64,000 bases of DNA from Zerene cesonia (GCF_012273895.1 NC_052111.1:5208001-5272000), one strand, 5' to 3'. Numbered from the stretch's first letter, positions 47,213 through 60,655 are shown. Program-made: numbers and translations. The notes: a model not told the origin generated them from the sequence alone.

Positions 47213-47641
47213 AAGTAAAGTATTCGTAGCCCTAGTGTAGACTGATAGTGTAATATACAAATAAAGTTATATTTGTACAAGGTTCATATTTATTCATTTA
47301 TTATATGGTCTAGCCTCAACTTTAACGAATATAAACGCTCTACAAACTCCTATGGCTATCGGTTGCTGTGGTTTTTGCAATAAAGGAAAACGAAACCGAA
47401 TGATATTTATGCATATATGAAAGTAATTTTAATAAATTAAAGATGCGTGATATTTCATTAATTTGTTAGTTTATTTAACAAATCAGCGGCGATGTATAAT
47501 TTGTAGCGAATTTAATTTAATTTCATGAACGCTCTACTTACTAATTAAATTGCAAACCATTTTCAATTCATTAATCAAGAATTTAAAACACGCTACTATC
47601 ACAAACCGATAACCAAATAGTGTTTATATTTAAACTTTAAA

Positions 47642-47988
47642 TTACCGATTTTATTTATTTATTTATTTATTTTTAAAAAGGTACCTTACAGCTAAACATA
47701 CAATAAATAGTTCCTTTTACAAATATATACGCCAATAACAAGGTACACCATTAACTATTCAATACATGCGTACAGTGCGTAAGTGAGTATATGTATGTAT
47801 GTGTAGTGATTCTGTGTTTTTTATATTTCCTGAGGGATCAGCTGTAATAAAACTTTTTTAAACTTAGTGCGAGATAATTGGAAAGGATCCGCCGAAGAGA
47901 ATTTATTATTATAATTACTAGGAAGTCTCAGAAAGGGTGAAAGGTTATGGTGACTTGTCACACAGACAGTCTCGGAAGAATTAATTTG
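47642..47988 (-). pseudogene. Possible LINE 3' end: short ORF remnant plus (TAAA)n tail
   Basis: On the minus strand, about 55 codons are open up to TAA (47821-47823), including PFLRLPSNYNNKFSSADPF and KFKKVLLQLIPQEI. About 150 bp of AT-rich sequence follows, then a (TAAA)n run at 47649-47673. A LINE 3' end with such a tail would look like this, and the peptide loosely resembles LINE ORF2 C-termini, but I cannot name the family. Only the tetranucleotide run itself is certain. Confidence 0.35.
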
Positions 47989-48641
47989 TCAGCACATCAT
48001 AGTGCTAAGCACCTTCGATTATTATATTTGTTTTGTAATCAGGAAAATTATTAACAAACTGGCGGTATATGTTGGAAAAAGAAGTAGTTGAAGCTGAGGC
48101 ATAAATAGCAAGTTCCAAAATAGTGAGTGGCAACTCTATCCGAACACCTGAGACCTCGGGTCGACGAATTTAGATTAGTGCATCAGAAGTTCTGAGCTCG
48201 TTGAAAGCCAACCGACTTTGTAAGTTTTCTCTCGCGGAATCGTATAAATTTTAATGAATGCCAGACGTCTCTAATGAGATTACCGCTTCCCGTGAAATTG
48301 GATTCACGTGGGACTTCTTCAATTTTCAGTGAACGCGAAAATTAGGTGAATCCGCGCGCAACATCAATGATCATTATTCACATTCGAATACCTCTTAGCG
48401 GGTCTGCTTTGATTGCTAGTTACACGCCGCTTTTGCACGAATTACCTTAAGCGAAAAGTAAACGCTAACCATCGTTCAAACGCTCTCACGGTGATAACGT
48501 CTTCAAATAAATAGATTTTAATTCTGCAATGTTATGATGTTAATTATATTATTCTGTACGTCAAGTTTGTACAACCTAAAAGTCTATTAAATATCGTCAT
48601 CATTAAAAGATGGTTTTAAGTAATAAGATTCTGTTTTATTA

Positions 48642-48811
48642 TCTATGTATATAAAAATTCTCTTTGGTTACCGTACTCCTCCGAAACGGCTTGAACGATT
48701 CTCATGAAATTTTGTGTGCATATCGGATAGGTCTGAATATGGGCCAACATCTATTTAACATACCCTGAAACGATAAGAGTAAGGCACAACAGCGTTTGCC
48801 GGGTCAGCTAG
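48642..48811 (+). mobile_element. Helitron-like element, second subfamily, full length
   Basis: It starts 'tctatgtatataaaaattct', contains 'actcctccgaaacggcttga' (shared with 12026-12210), and ends 'gtttgccgggtcagctag'. Flanks are A and T. The end hairpin is reduced, which distinguishes this copy from the one at 12026. Confidence 0.75.
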
Positions 48812-50923
48812 TATTTTATAACAATAGGCAATGTAAACATTGCGTAGTTAATAAGTACTATATTATAAAAGTTCATTTAATATTATAAATTAGTTTTTAT
48901 CCCACGTTGTGACTATGTTTTATAATTAATTATTATAAGATTTATTTTCGTACCCAATAAAATAAGCCTATTCAGTTACGAAAATAAAATTAAGAATGCT
49001 CGAGGCTCGAGGCTTATGACGTATTTCCAAAAAGTAATATTCTCTTACACCAAGCAACCGAGGCTCCTTGAATTTCATTCTTCATTTTACATATATGACA
49101 TTCAACATACACACGAGCTCCAATCAGTCAGTAGACCGGCAAACGTCATGAATTTCACAGTAGGGAGCCTGTGCAATATTCACTTCTATAGCTACGAACG
49201 TATTGCGTTCAAATGGTGAATCGTTAACGCCGTATGCATATTTATGGTGTAAAATTTAAGATGATCTTGCATAATTTTGAATGTGGAAGTCGAGCACGCT
49301 TCGTCACGAATTGAGCCTATTTAGGTTAGATTACACAATATTCCCGTCGTGATTTCTTTGTGTTTCCCTGTTACCTATTTTAGTACGCTGGCAACACAGC
49401 AGAAACATTGCCCCTTTAAAAGTTCATAGGTGATGGTTGTCGCTTCGCATCAGGCGACTCTCTAATGCACCCGCGTTGACATGAATATGCATAGAAAAAA
49501 TCTAAAGATCACTGAATGTAACAACTGGCACTTGATTTGAATAATCAATACTGTATGTACCTTCCTTACAGAATTGTATTTTTAATGGCATAAATGTTGC
49601 CAGTAGAGCTTACATCGTATTATACAAAGAATGTTTTGATGTTAAATTTATATTTTGTGAATTTATTGTTGTTCAGTAAAAGTAGGCAGATATAAGCTTA
49701 TGAAATTTCGAGGCTCGTGTTAAATCGTTTTTCGAAATTCATTTCATAATACGAAACAACCGCCGGCGATTTAAGTGCGCAAAGTGGTTTTCTGAGGTTT
49801 TTAGGGATCTGCAGTTAGCACGGTACCCATATAGTTTTGCTACAATGTCGTTCTGTCTATCTGAGGTAGTAAGCTCATTTTTATTGCTTCCAGAAAGTTC
49901 ATTGTATATGGTGTATTTTCACGTGTATAATATATGTGCAGGTAAAATAAACAATAATAAAAAATGTTCCTACCTATATACGTATTGCGTACCTTGCAAG
50001 TAAGGTAGTGATATTATTTTTATTAATTGGAGATCCAGAGACCAATATCGTTGGGCATCCCAAATATTTCCAACAAAAAATTTGAAGCGTCTGAAGACCG
50101 TTTTTTCATATAATAAACCGTTCGAAACTTATCTTATTTATACTTATATATATTATAGCTTTAAATTGAAATTTTCCTTAGAGTTAAGTCTCCGCCCTCT
50201 CATTTCCCACCTACAAACCAAAAGCATAAATATATAACGAGGTTAAAAGGTATTTACGAGTTTACTATTCAGTAACAGTCGATTTTACCCGAAAATTTCT
50301 CCCGTTGTCTCGTCTTTGAACTTTAAACCTACAGAACTACACGCCGCGTAGCCAAACACGCATTTGGAAGGTTTTTATTTATAATTTTCTTGGCATATTT
50401 CTCGATAGAAAAGTCGTATTTGACGCACAATTACTGTACTACAATGGTTGTTGTTTGTTATTGTCTGTATTATTATTATAAGCTTTGAATACAGTTCAAC
50501 AGTTAATGAGGTATCGAGGAGAGGGTTCTATAAATACATTTACTCGAAGAGTAAACGGCAACTTTCTATCTATTAAAGTCGAGAAAAAGTAAGCACAAAG
50601 AAAATATACAATTCTCTAACCGTTAGCGTGAATGGAAGTTTCGGAAATAGGTGACGATTGCCGCAAACTATGGAACTGGCTCTGTGCAAATTGAGATTGG
50701 AGCCAAATTGCTACAGCGCCTTATATTTGTAACGAAGTCCACACTATCGAGACTCGATCACTGTAATAGGGATTTGGCTGAACCTTACTGGGTTTTGACT
50801 TAATAAACGCCACGAATGAGGGAAGTGATTCGGTTAATATAACTGCGAAGGACGCTCAAAGACTTATCTATTTCATGTTTCTGAAAGGTCAAAAATGATG
50901 TTCATCGATATAAAATTAGCTAA
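48812..50923. other. Unannotated AT-rich DNA
   Basis: No supported feature. Confidence 0.55.
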
Positions 50924-50987
50924 AACCTAACCTAACCTAACCTTTTTTTGTTGGGAAACTAAAAAGAGTTAGGTTAGGTTAGGTTAG
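50924..50987. repeat. Inverted pair of short TTAGG telomere-type arrays
   Basis: 'aacctaacctaacctaacc' (50924-50942) and 'gttaggttaggttaggttag' (50968-50987) face each other across 25 nt that include a T-run and an A-run, which extend the pairing. TTAGG is the telomere unit of most insects. The inverted arrangement forms a stable hairpin in either strand. Confidence 0.9.
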
Positions 50988-53220
50988 TAGTAGTTAGTTA
51001 GTTGTATAATTTCACATATTCATCAATTAATAATAAATAGCAAGGTATTCAGATATGTTTATCAATAATTGATGTATTATTATATTATTGTCCCAATATT
51101 CATGTCAACATGAACCTAATTAGTTATACTAATCAGTTTTATTAATTTGTCATAACGGTAAAATTGTAAACCATTTCGGCTTAATCCAACATTCACATTA
51201 CAATCGACTATTCCCACGTAACAATTTTAATTTACCCGCATCACAAGCATTTCACTGCGATGAAATAGCAGAATACATAATTGCTACTAAGCCTGCGACG
51301 AGTTAATTCATATGAGATTTCCAAGCGGACTTGTGGTGTACCACAACGCTATAGGCACAAAGCTTTGAAAATTAGGCTGTGCCTTGTAAGCCGAGCAATT
51401 GTAGTGGTACAATCTGATTGACTATGAAACAAATCTCACGTTGGATCCGAAACTAGTTTAACTGATACGCTGTTACAATAACAGTCGCTGCGTTTCAATC
51501 GCACGAAACGGAATTAGAGGTAAGCGAACCAGCGAACGTTACGTGTGATAGTAAGTTTTCAACTTGTAATGCGGCACACAATAATTAATAATAACGGGCG
51601 ACTTTAATCGTATAAATGTGGTGAGTAAGAGAACGAAAAGATTAGTATTTTCATTCTTAATTAACTATTGTATCCTCGCGTAGATAACTCTTTTTAAAAT
51701 CCATATTCATGGAAAGTTTCCACTGTATTGTAAAATAATTAATATATTCTGTTTTAAGTTGTGGCTCTTAATAATTATAACTGGTCAGGGCTAACATATA
51801 AACGAAAATAAAATTAAAATACGGTCCAGATAAATTTATATGAAAAATCCTTATCTTTTATATGTTATTGGAACCCGAAACGCCTGAAGCATTTAATACG
51901 AGTACTGCAACTACGTAAATAAATACAAGAACATGTAACGTACAATATATATTTTTGCATTAAACTCAGTTGCTGCAGTCATTATATTTCTTTACGGACA
52001 AAATATGAACTCCAATTGACCTTACACCAAACCTAACGTTACATTTTGTATTTACTTTAGCGTAATTTTTATGCTTTCTGAAAAGACGCTCCTCACAGGA
52101 ATTCAGCTTTTCCACCCGATGAGATTAAAAGTTGCATAAATGCATTAAAAATTGCAAAGAAATTAATTTTCTGGGTTAATGAAGTAGCGATGTTTTCAGT
52201 GCAAAACCAGTTTTGGTGTTCAAAGCAGGGGATTACTAGAGTGTTCAGTGCACGAACGGGAGTCAGAAGCCGTGGAAAGGAAACAAAGGAAAGTTCATGG
52301 TTGCAACTCGCAATTATATGGGTGCTTCGTTATCACGCGTTAGATCCCGACTAGCTGACCTCGTTGCGAATAAGCAGCTCTTTCAATTATATCACTGTTT
52401 TTACCGCCATTTTTAACTGTTAACTTCTGTATTGCGTACCGTAATATTGAAGTTAAGTATTTGTAGATGTGTTTATATTGTTGCTCTACTTTAAATTGTT
52501 ATTATTTTATCGTTAGTCGTTATTGTGTAAAAATTTATTTGTAGGTATTCAACGGCAACGGGAAAACGCATACCCATTACATAACCATACCTATTAATTG
52601 TTTATGCTACACATATTTTATGCAAACAATTCGGTCATAAAACAACAAATGTTGAAATTGATTAATTAATTAATATGTGATTGAATTATCAAATATTGTA
52701 AATTCATTTTGTTTTTTCCTATTGAACAAAGTTCCAGATATCATATGCTAAAAAAGGAAGTAATGGTATTATTATATTTTTCATTTCTTTTCGAGTTAGA
52801 TCAAAGCTACTTATCGTCCAAACACGATTTTTGATTTATATTTGTGAACACACATTTTCTTTACACATAGGTATAAACAAAAACAATATTCTAGCCTCGT
52901 ATGTTTAGATAGCAATTTGATTTATGGTGTGTCCCCAACTGGATATATTGTGTGCGAGCTCGATTTCACAAAAGTTTATAATCAATTCAGCTCCATGTCA
53001 TAACGTGCGTGTCGAAAGCATTGTTTGTAGGAAGAAAAGTTTTCGCTGTTCCGACAGTTTGTAGCGTGGAATTTTATTACTACTATGTTTCGTATGACTA
53101 GTTTATAATTTGTTTTTTTTATCTTTTGGTATAAAAAAGTATTATTTGTTTGTTTGCATGCATTCATATATTTTTTTAAATAATAAATTATGTAGTTTGT
53201 ATCCAATGTTTAAAATAAAC
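50988..53220. other. Unannotated AT-rich DNA
   Basis: No supported feature. An 11-bp 'actagctgacc' at 52352 resembles a Helitron terminus but is too short to call. Confidence 0.5.
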
Positions 53221-53260
53221 ACAGCAATTACCTCCGTTCGTAAGTAATTCGCTGGCTAAG

Positions 53261-53312
53261 ATGTGTGCATTAAAACGTGACACGTGGGTTGTAGACAATC
53301 CTGGACCACAGT
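53261..53312 (+). CDS. Candidate short coding exon (ATG to donor)
   Basis: ATG at 53261 (A at -3) opens a 17-codon frame, MCALKRDTWVVDNPGPQ, running into a strong donor 'cagt|gtaagtaat' at 53313. Without splicing, a TAA follows two codons later. The frame is also open upstream as far as a stop just before 53221, so the exon could be longer. Upstream acceptors (cacag at 53224, gtaag at 53243) are weak, so it could be a first exon. No protein family is recognised. Confidence 0.25.
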
Positions 53313-55889
53313 GTAAGTAATTTTATACTTCTATTTTCTCTTTGTTTTCATTTAAAAAACCTCAACCACGTCATAACGATGCCGCATTCACGATTCTGTC
53401 TCTTACTACAATTGAATGAAAAAAAAAAACGAAATTCAATAGAAGCGTACTTGTCCGTTATAATTTACGTAACTACGTGGAAATTTTTATTTCAAGAATA
53501 GAACGCATTTTCTGTGAAAGGTCGGTGCTTAGATTGACCACATTTTTGTTGATGTCACATCGAGAACAATGAGGTTGTGTAACAATGAACCTCTGTACTT
53601 GGATTTTTATGAACTGCCCGGTTTGGTAGTGGACTAAAGTCGGTCAACATTTTACTACATAGGGTATTTTTAATAAAAATTGTAAACATTCTCATATAGT
53701 AGCTTTGGTCACGTGATTTCGTTCATGTTTAACTAGAAAACTGAAGAAGTTTCATACGTACTTATCCATAATTTTATTTGGTGTATATATATTTTAAAAG
53801 GTTATATATAGGTGTTTTTGTAAAAAGAAAAGGATGTTTTAAAAAATATTTCATTTATTTTAATTGGGTATAGATAATGTGGTAATTGCTTGTTCCACAA
53901 AGAATATCCGATTAACATATTTCAACATACGTATATACATTCCATTTGAAGTTGAGAGACACGTATTAATATTTTTAGTTACCGTTCTGTCAACTTTAAA
54001 TTTTTGTTCGTGATATAAATCAAAAATTACTTTCAGTCCATATTCACAATCAAGCTGTATAAAACCTCCAATCCATTAGTTAACAGAAAGTAATTCCACA
54101 CAAGTGGTTTGCTCACTCACGTGCCTTAACTACTATGTAATTAAATTTATAAGAATTTAATGAAGCCCGATTGATTTTAAGCTAGATTTTTAAACTGTAT
54201 TCTTTGATATATTCATAAGTGTACGCCAAAATGGATCCTAATTAATGTATCAATCAAGTCCCGTCGTTCACACATATTAAGCCTTAATAGTGCCACTTGA
54301 TGCAGCCATTAATTAATAAAGTGCAGCGAGAGGGCCAATACAGCTCGGCACTTGAAGTCAATTTTCTTAGAATACGTAGGGCGCATTATATAGGTACTCG
54401 TACCTAACGTTTGGGCATTAGTCAATGCTTTAAAATGTTTACCTAACAATTTTGTGAAAAAAAATTGTGACCTCTCTTGTTACCATGTTTATGTCAAGAA
54501 GCTACTTAAAAGCATTTCTGTGACACGCAAATATCATATTTTAGGTTAAAAGATAATAATCATTTAATTATTATGCAATCATCCTCGATTATGTTTATTT
54601 TAAAGTAGTTCGCATGCAATATAATTAATAAAAAGTAAAAAAAAAAATCAGGCTGTATTTGTGAATAGCTAAAGATACGAATAATATAAATGTAAATAAC
54701 TGTTTTAATAGAATCTAATAAAAGCAAAAGCGTGTTATTCATGGAAAGTATGAACTAAGCGACTTAATTACGGCGGCTAAAACATTAATATCAATTGGTT
54801 AAATATAAACCACCGCAATTCATATTCCGCAGAGATTGCTTGCACCAAGCTCGCCTCTGTACCGTGAATTTGCCGAGTATTTGTTTTCATTTTAACGGAA
54901 TAGACAGCTTCTAAAAATATTTCTCGTTAGCAAAGCGACGTTGATTAATGGAAAAGGCTTGGAGATGGTGTACCTTTTGATTTTCACAAAGTGTACAATT
55001 TTTGTAAAGGATTAACGAAGTTAAAAGTTTACAAAATGGCTATCTATACCTCGAGAGACTAATTTCCTTCGTTCATCGAAATGTGCATTTATTTTCCGAA
55101 TTTGTTGTGGTTCATTAATGATAGTTTCATTAATGTTTTCTACGTCAATGGAATTTATTCAAGGGTATCTCTTTCAGCCTTTTGTAAAATAACTGGATCA
55201 TACAATTTTCGAATTAAGTAATAATTAGAATTCCATTTTCATTCATGCAGTCTGAATCAAAATTTCAGCTAAATAGTTGTTTATAAAAAGAATTCGGAGC
55301 TCACTCCGTCGGCCATTATGCTCAACTATAAAAAATATAGACGCGGTGTATGTAACAATTTCGTAAGTTTAAAAGCCAATTCGTTCTCTAACAACTATTA
55401 GGAATGCGAAAGCAGCCCGTAATAGTCGTTCTTGAACAAAATGACCAACAGGGGCCGTCGGATTAGAGGCATTTAAGGTGAAACAGCAGCAGAGCCGTTG
55501 GAAGGTATTGCTACTAACAGCACAGTTCACGTGGCAGTGGCCAATTTATTTGCGGTTAAATGCGCACAATAAATTTCTCAAATGGCCCGTGCTTGCTACG
55601 ACGGAGGCTGTCTGCTATTTATTTTCTAAGTCCGAGGTTTATCGGCGAGTGTCGATGTATTCTGTAGACAATAAGGAGTTATTCGTTTTATCTCGGCTGT
55701 GTAGAATGCGACTGGAAAATTCGTGAAATAAAATAATAGAAAAATGATCATTCATTTGAACTATTGATACGTTTTAAGGATTTGTAGCGTGTTAGGTTTG
55801 CAGTTTATTTGCAGCGGTTATAAAAATATGGTGATATAAAATTAATAAGGCATATTATCAAGTATTTATCAAATATGTACAAATAACAT
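53313..55889. other. Unannotated AT-rich DNA
   Basis: A GTG-started open frame at 55478-55726 (82 codons) has no recognisable domain. Nothing else is supported. Confidence 0.5.
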
Positions 55890-56095
55890 TTTCCGCCCGC
55901 TTCTTTGCCCGCGTAGTCAAAGGAAAAAAAAACACAGTTCAAAGGTTTTAGTCGCATAGTTTCCGTCCCTTTGGGAGCTTCAAGATAAAAACTCCGTCTT
56001 TTCTTCTATCTTGAGCAATATTTGTACAATAGTTCACCAGCTTAGGCGTGAAGAAGGGACAGACAAACAGAGATATTACATACATACAATTTCGT
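55890..56095 (-). mobile_element. Degraded Helitron-like element, third subfamily
   Basis: On the plus strand it starts 'ttttccgcccgcttctttgc' followed by 'ccgcgtagtcaaagg', the reverse of the family's 3' end. The end 'ggcgtgaagaagggacagac' and 'acatacatac' match the family's 5' region. The terminal CTAG is lost. Confidence 0.5.
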
Positions 56096-56398
56096 GTGTG
56101 TGGGTAAGTGTGGGTGGAATTTCGGGTGTCTATTTCTTGTTGGCTCTTCCTAGTTATGCATAGATTGAGAGATTTATTTAATAACCCAATTCAAAAGTAA
56201 ATCTTAAACAGCATATATAATATTATGTGTTTCGAAATTTAACCGATATAAATATAGCACAAAAGGTTAATCCATCATACAGTCTAACGACCAGAAATGT
56301 GGATGTCAAACAATGCAGCGTGCGTCCTTACTGTGACTGCCTCAAATATAATTTATGTTACGGGGATCGTTACCCGTGATCATGTATACATGACACAT

Positions 56399-56419
56399 AT
56401 GTGTGTGTGTGTGTGTGTT
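56399..56419. repeat. (GT)n microsatellite
   Basis: This is an uninterrupted GT dinucleotide run of about ten units, flanked by 'cacatat' and 'tcacat'. Confidence 0.95.
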
Positions 56420-56706
56420 CACATAAAGATTTTTCCTTTATGGAAACCTCATTGTGATATCAAAGAATAGATAATACTGATGTTAATACTTCCGTGAAAT
56501 TACCGGGCAATGTGCTCTAGGTAGTTATATCAGCTCTATGCAGGTGTATTCAATCAACACTTAACTTGAACAGGTTTTGCTTAATCTGTTCTTTAAAATA
56601 ATATCTACGGTATTAATACGCTATTTAGAATAAAAAATATTTTCATCGTATTTTTTATATACCGAATTTTCGATATTAGATATTCGAATTAATCGCCCAT
56701 CATTCG

Positions 56707-56760
56707 CAAGTCAATTCATTTATGATTTAAGGTAGGCCTTATCATGAATGAATTGACTTG
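56707..56760. repeat. 54-nt near-perfect hairpin
   Basis: The left arm (56707-56732) starts 'caagtcaattcatt' and the right arm (56737-56760) ends 'aatgaattgacttg'. They pair along their whole length except for one mismatch and a 2-nt bulge, around the 4-nt loop 'tagg'. This could be a small RNA precursor or a foldback relic. The 4-nt loop and 24-26-nt arms are short for an animal pre-miRNA. Confidence 0.85.
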
Positions 56761-59285
56761 TTTAAAGTGAAATATTGTAAATTATGAAAACCATTATATC
56801 GAACCTATTACGTATATTTTTTTTATTATTGAGGCTTATACGTCATTTGATGGGATAAACATCAAAGCGTACTAAAAATTAAGGGATTCTATAAACATAA
56901 TGGCTCATTAGGAATCCAAAGAAAACAACCTCCAGTGTGCGGGGAACGGTGTTCTCGTTAGCGGCGGGGAATGTTTCTTGAAAACAAAGTGGTTGGTCCA
57001 ATCAACCGATCGACTGGTAAACATCGTAGCGTACTCGCCAGATTTGCTTTTGGGGTGAGCAATATAAACCGATATAAATTAAATTGAAAACTGACTTGAA
57101 CGTTTCTCGGAGGTTTTGTTTGCTATAGCTACAAATTTGCTGTTTTGCTACATTTGTTGTATTATCATTCCCGATGTTTCTAAATCGCCCGCTCAACGAT
57201 TTTGTGTAGCTATTCGTGATTTCATAAAACCTCTCAAATATCAGATGCTTTTAGTTACACGCTTATAAATTAAAGTCAAAACTAAAAATAGTAAGCAAAT
57301 TAACAAGGAAAAGTTATAAGAATATGAATTCGCATCATTAATTAAAACTTAATTTTTTAATACAAAACCGCCGCTAAAAGTTTTGCTACCTGCTACGGTT
57401 TTGCAACTCCTGAAACATTAAAATACGTAAGCGCGGCTTATCTGTCGGCATAAACTTTTATTCCTGTGGCTTACTTTAAGTATTAATTTTAAAATCCGCA
57501 TAAACGAACATTCGCTGAAAATTAACTAAATATAGAAATATTGTAGTTGTCTGATTCAAAAGTAGCATTAAACTTATTATTGAACGGATATCGTACGGGG
57601 GAAAATAGGATAGCACAAGTCAATAAATGCCTAAAGAGCATCTATACACATGGGAGCTCGCTTGAATCTCCCCGACATCATCGTTTCTACAACATAGTAC
57701 CCAGGGGGCTGCTTGAACGGTAAATTGCTATAGAATTACTGCAGAAAGCGTTCTGCCTTCGGATCGGAAACTGCCCGTCAGGAACTCGAATAAAGGCTAA
57801 AGCCGTGACTTCATGTAACTTCAACGCAACCTCGCAAAGTTTAATGCGACTTGCATGTGACAAAGTGTTCTATGTTGGAGCCTTAATGTATTAAGCCGCT
57901 CTTACATAGTCTTAGCACGTGTATTGTTCTCAACTTTTAAAAGCTTTACGTGAGTATTTTAATGAACGCACGCTTATAAATTTCTTTCATATAAAAATGC
58001 GAATGAAAAGTGCTTATCGACTTATGCAAATTGATATGAATGTGAATTCAACGCAATTTATGTAGAGCTGTATGAGTGTAGCTAATCAAATTACTGCACG
58101 TGTGTTATCTATGTTAATAATTGCGTTTTATATATTTTATATGCTATTAATCAAATCGGAATATGTACTTTCTCCTTATTCTTATGAAATTGTGGAAATT
58201 GTAAACACTATCTAATCATCAAATACAAATGTGCGCGTAATGGCGACCCAAATACATTCATTGGTCAAAGTTGTGTAAATTACAGACCGCCATCAAAATT
58301 GCCTTCTGCGTACATGAAATAGGTGACGAAGTTCGTGGATCCTAATTGGAAATCAACTGTGTGGGGAAAACAAAGGCACTTTACATTCGAACAACTCTCA
58401 AATGCCGTGCACGACATACGTACGCACTTGTTAATTCAGTAATAAACACAATTGTAAAAAATTGAGAAAATCTAGTTTAATTTATATGTAAGAACTGGAA
58501 AAATGTTGAAAGCTAAAAGGTGGAAACTACGTACCTACGTCAAAGAGTTGAGAACTTTCTGGTTGAGAAAAATGGCTTTACGAGCTCATTACTATTCTAG
58601 CGCAATGCCACTGTGAGAAAATCTGTTGATAACATAATAATTTATACGAATGTTAATAGAAAATAAATTAACGTAGCGAGAGTTAAACGTGGACGTGTCA
58701 TGTGAAAGCTATTTAGCTAAAACGCGCCTCTACATCCAGTGGAGTTTTTTAATCTCATATATATTTTGCGCTCCGTCTGTGTGTCCATATGAAATATGGA
58801 TATCCTTACTTCTGTACCATAAATCTTAAGACTGCCTCGTTTGTTCTCGTGCGCGCTGCAAACAACAAATTTGAATTTTTATTTGCTGTTACATTTATCA
58901 TGTTTTCTTCAAATTGTTTCGCAATTTAAAATTAAAGGCTTCTTGATGGATTGTATGGTTTAGGATTTTATGTGAGTCATATTGTTATTATAGACGTGTA
59001 TTGTTATCCTTCTTTAAATAAAAAAGAACAAACATGAATAATCTATTCTTTTTGTATCACCAGATTGACTTGTCGCGGCGAACGTAAACCATAAATAGTG
59101 ATTGTGTTCTCGCTCGAGGCGCTTATATTAAAGACGTAGTAATGGGTTCTCACTCCCAGTCCGCAACAAACAAACCGCAAAATACTCGGGGATATCTCAA
59201 TCGCCGGCAGCCAGCTTAATTATGCACGTATGAACGGAGAAATCGGAAAATGACAATATCTCGTATATTACTCTTGTTTAATGCA
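56761..59285. other. Unannotated AT-rich DNA
   Basis: No supported feature. Confidence 0.55.
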
Positions 59286-59473
59286 TCCTCCTAATATTAT
59301 AAATGCGAAAGTTTGTGAGGATGTGTGTGTGTTTGTTGCTCTTTCAGACAAAAACTACTTAACCGATTGCAATGAAATTTGGTACGTAGACAGCTGAACA
59401 GCTGGAATAACATATAGGTAACTTTTTATCCCGATATTCCTACAGGATACGGACTTACGCGGGTGAAAACGCG
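59286..59473 (+). mobile_element. Helitron-like element, first subfamily, 3' end lost
   Basis: It starts 'tcctcctaatattataaatg', carries 'accgattgcaatgaaatttg' and 'acggacttacgcgggtgaaa', and stops within the terminal hairpin. The CTAG terminus is missing, so the end has been deleted or overwritten. Confidence 0.8.
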
Positions 59474-60529
59474 TGAAAAAATGTTTTCCTAAGTTCCATC
59501 GTCTGCTTAAATCCAAGTAAAACAAATTTTGTATTAATTATATCATATTATCATCATATCAATGTATTCGTATTATTAACTTATTATGACAAAATTATCA
59601 CAAAAGCAAGCATTAAAAATAGCGTGCATTCAATGAAAGAAGGTAAAATGCTTCAATCAAAGTTAAATGAAGAAGGTTTTCATCAAATGTATATTTAGGA
59701 ACATGAATGTTTTGTACCAATTAGTTGCATAATGAGAAAAGTTTGTAATTCGTGCCAGTAGCCTTAGCTTTGGGGCGAACGATGTAAGCGTCGCTGTATG
59801 AATGTATATTTCATATTTATTCTGGTTACTGTCCCCGCGATAATGAAATGGCTTTTCCTTTTGTTTACACGGAACGGTGTGAATATTCGCTTGATAAGGT
59901 TGTTTCTTAATGAAGTAAATGGTTTTAAACCTGGTTGTTTATGCAAAGGGTGCTGTTATTGTTCTTAAAACGTACTCGTACATCATTGACAAACTTATTA
60001 CAGGACAATTCAAATTTGAAGGTGACACAAAATTTATCAGCGGGCGCAAATTCTGAATATATTTACACACCATTTCTAGTTGAATCAGATATGACACTCA
60101 TTAAGGTTCTTAGAACATAAAATCCCAACTCAAAACTAATAAAGTCTTCCCAGATTGCGTACTTAAGAATCTTGCAGAGCTGTAAAAAATATTACAGAGT
60201 CAGTTTTATGGCTCAGCTTGATCCCTTCAATTCTATGAATTTAATGAAACTCCGGTTTAGTCGAGAATATTTCCAAATATTCGTGCAAATGTTTTTCACT
60301 CAACCATTTTTGTTAACCCCCAAAATATTCCAGTTTTTGCTATGGCACAGCGAATAACAATGATGTACTAATAAGGTATTACGTGAAATCTAGATAATGT
60401 GAAACGATATTATTATGAAAAGAAAAACTCTACTTGCTATTTTGTAATATTTTAGGCAACTTCAATCTATTTTTATTAATATTTATGTTTATAAATCTAT
60501 AATAATGACAATATAAATCTGAGGTTTTT
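59474..60529. other. Unannotated AT-rich DNA
   Basis: Short open frames at 59764-60357 lack any supporting signal. Confidence 0.55.
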
Positions 60530-60655
60530 TGATTGTTTGAGAGCGCTTATCTCAAGGACTGCTGAACCAAATTGAAAAATTATTTCGTTGGATTTATACG
60601 TAATCCCTGAGCAATATATCATATACATATACTACAGGTGAAGAGGGGCTGACTG
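60530..60655 (+). repeat. Possible element fragment with 'ctcaaggactgctgaacc' core
   Basis: 'agcgcttatctcaaggactg' and 'ctgaaccaaattgaaaaat' resemble the core of several lepidopteran non-autonomous elements. No termini are visible. Confidence 0.35.

Noticed and set aside
49862..49872. let-7-like 'tgaggtagta'
   Set aside because: Only the seed region matches and no hairpin partner is present.
52352..52362. 'actagctgacc', like a Helitron 3' end
   Set aside because: Eleven bases with no further similarity are too little to call.
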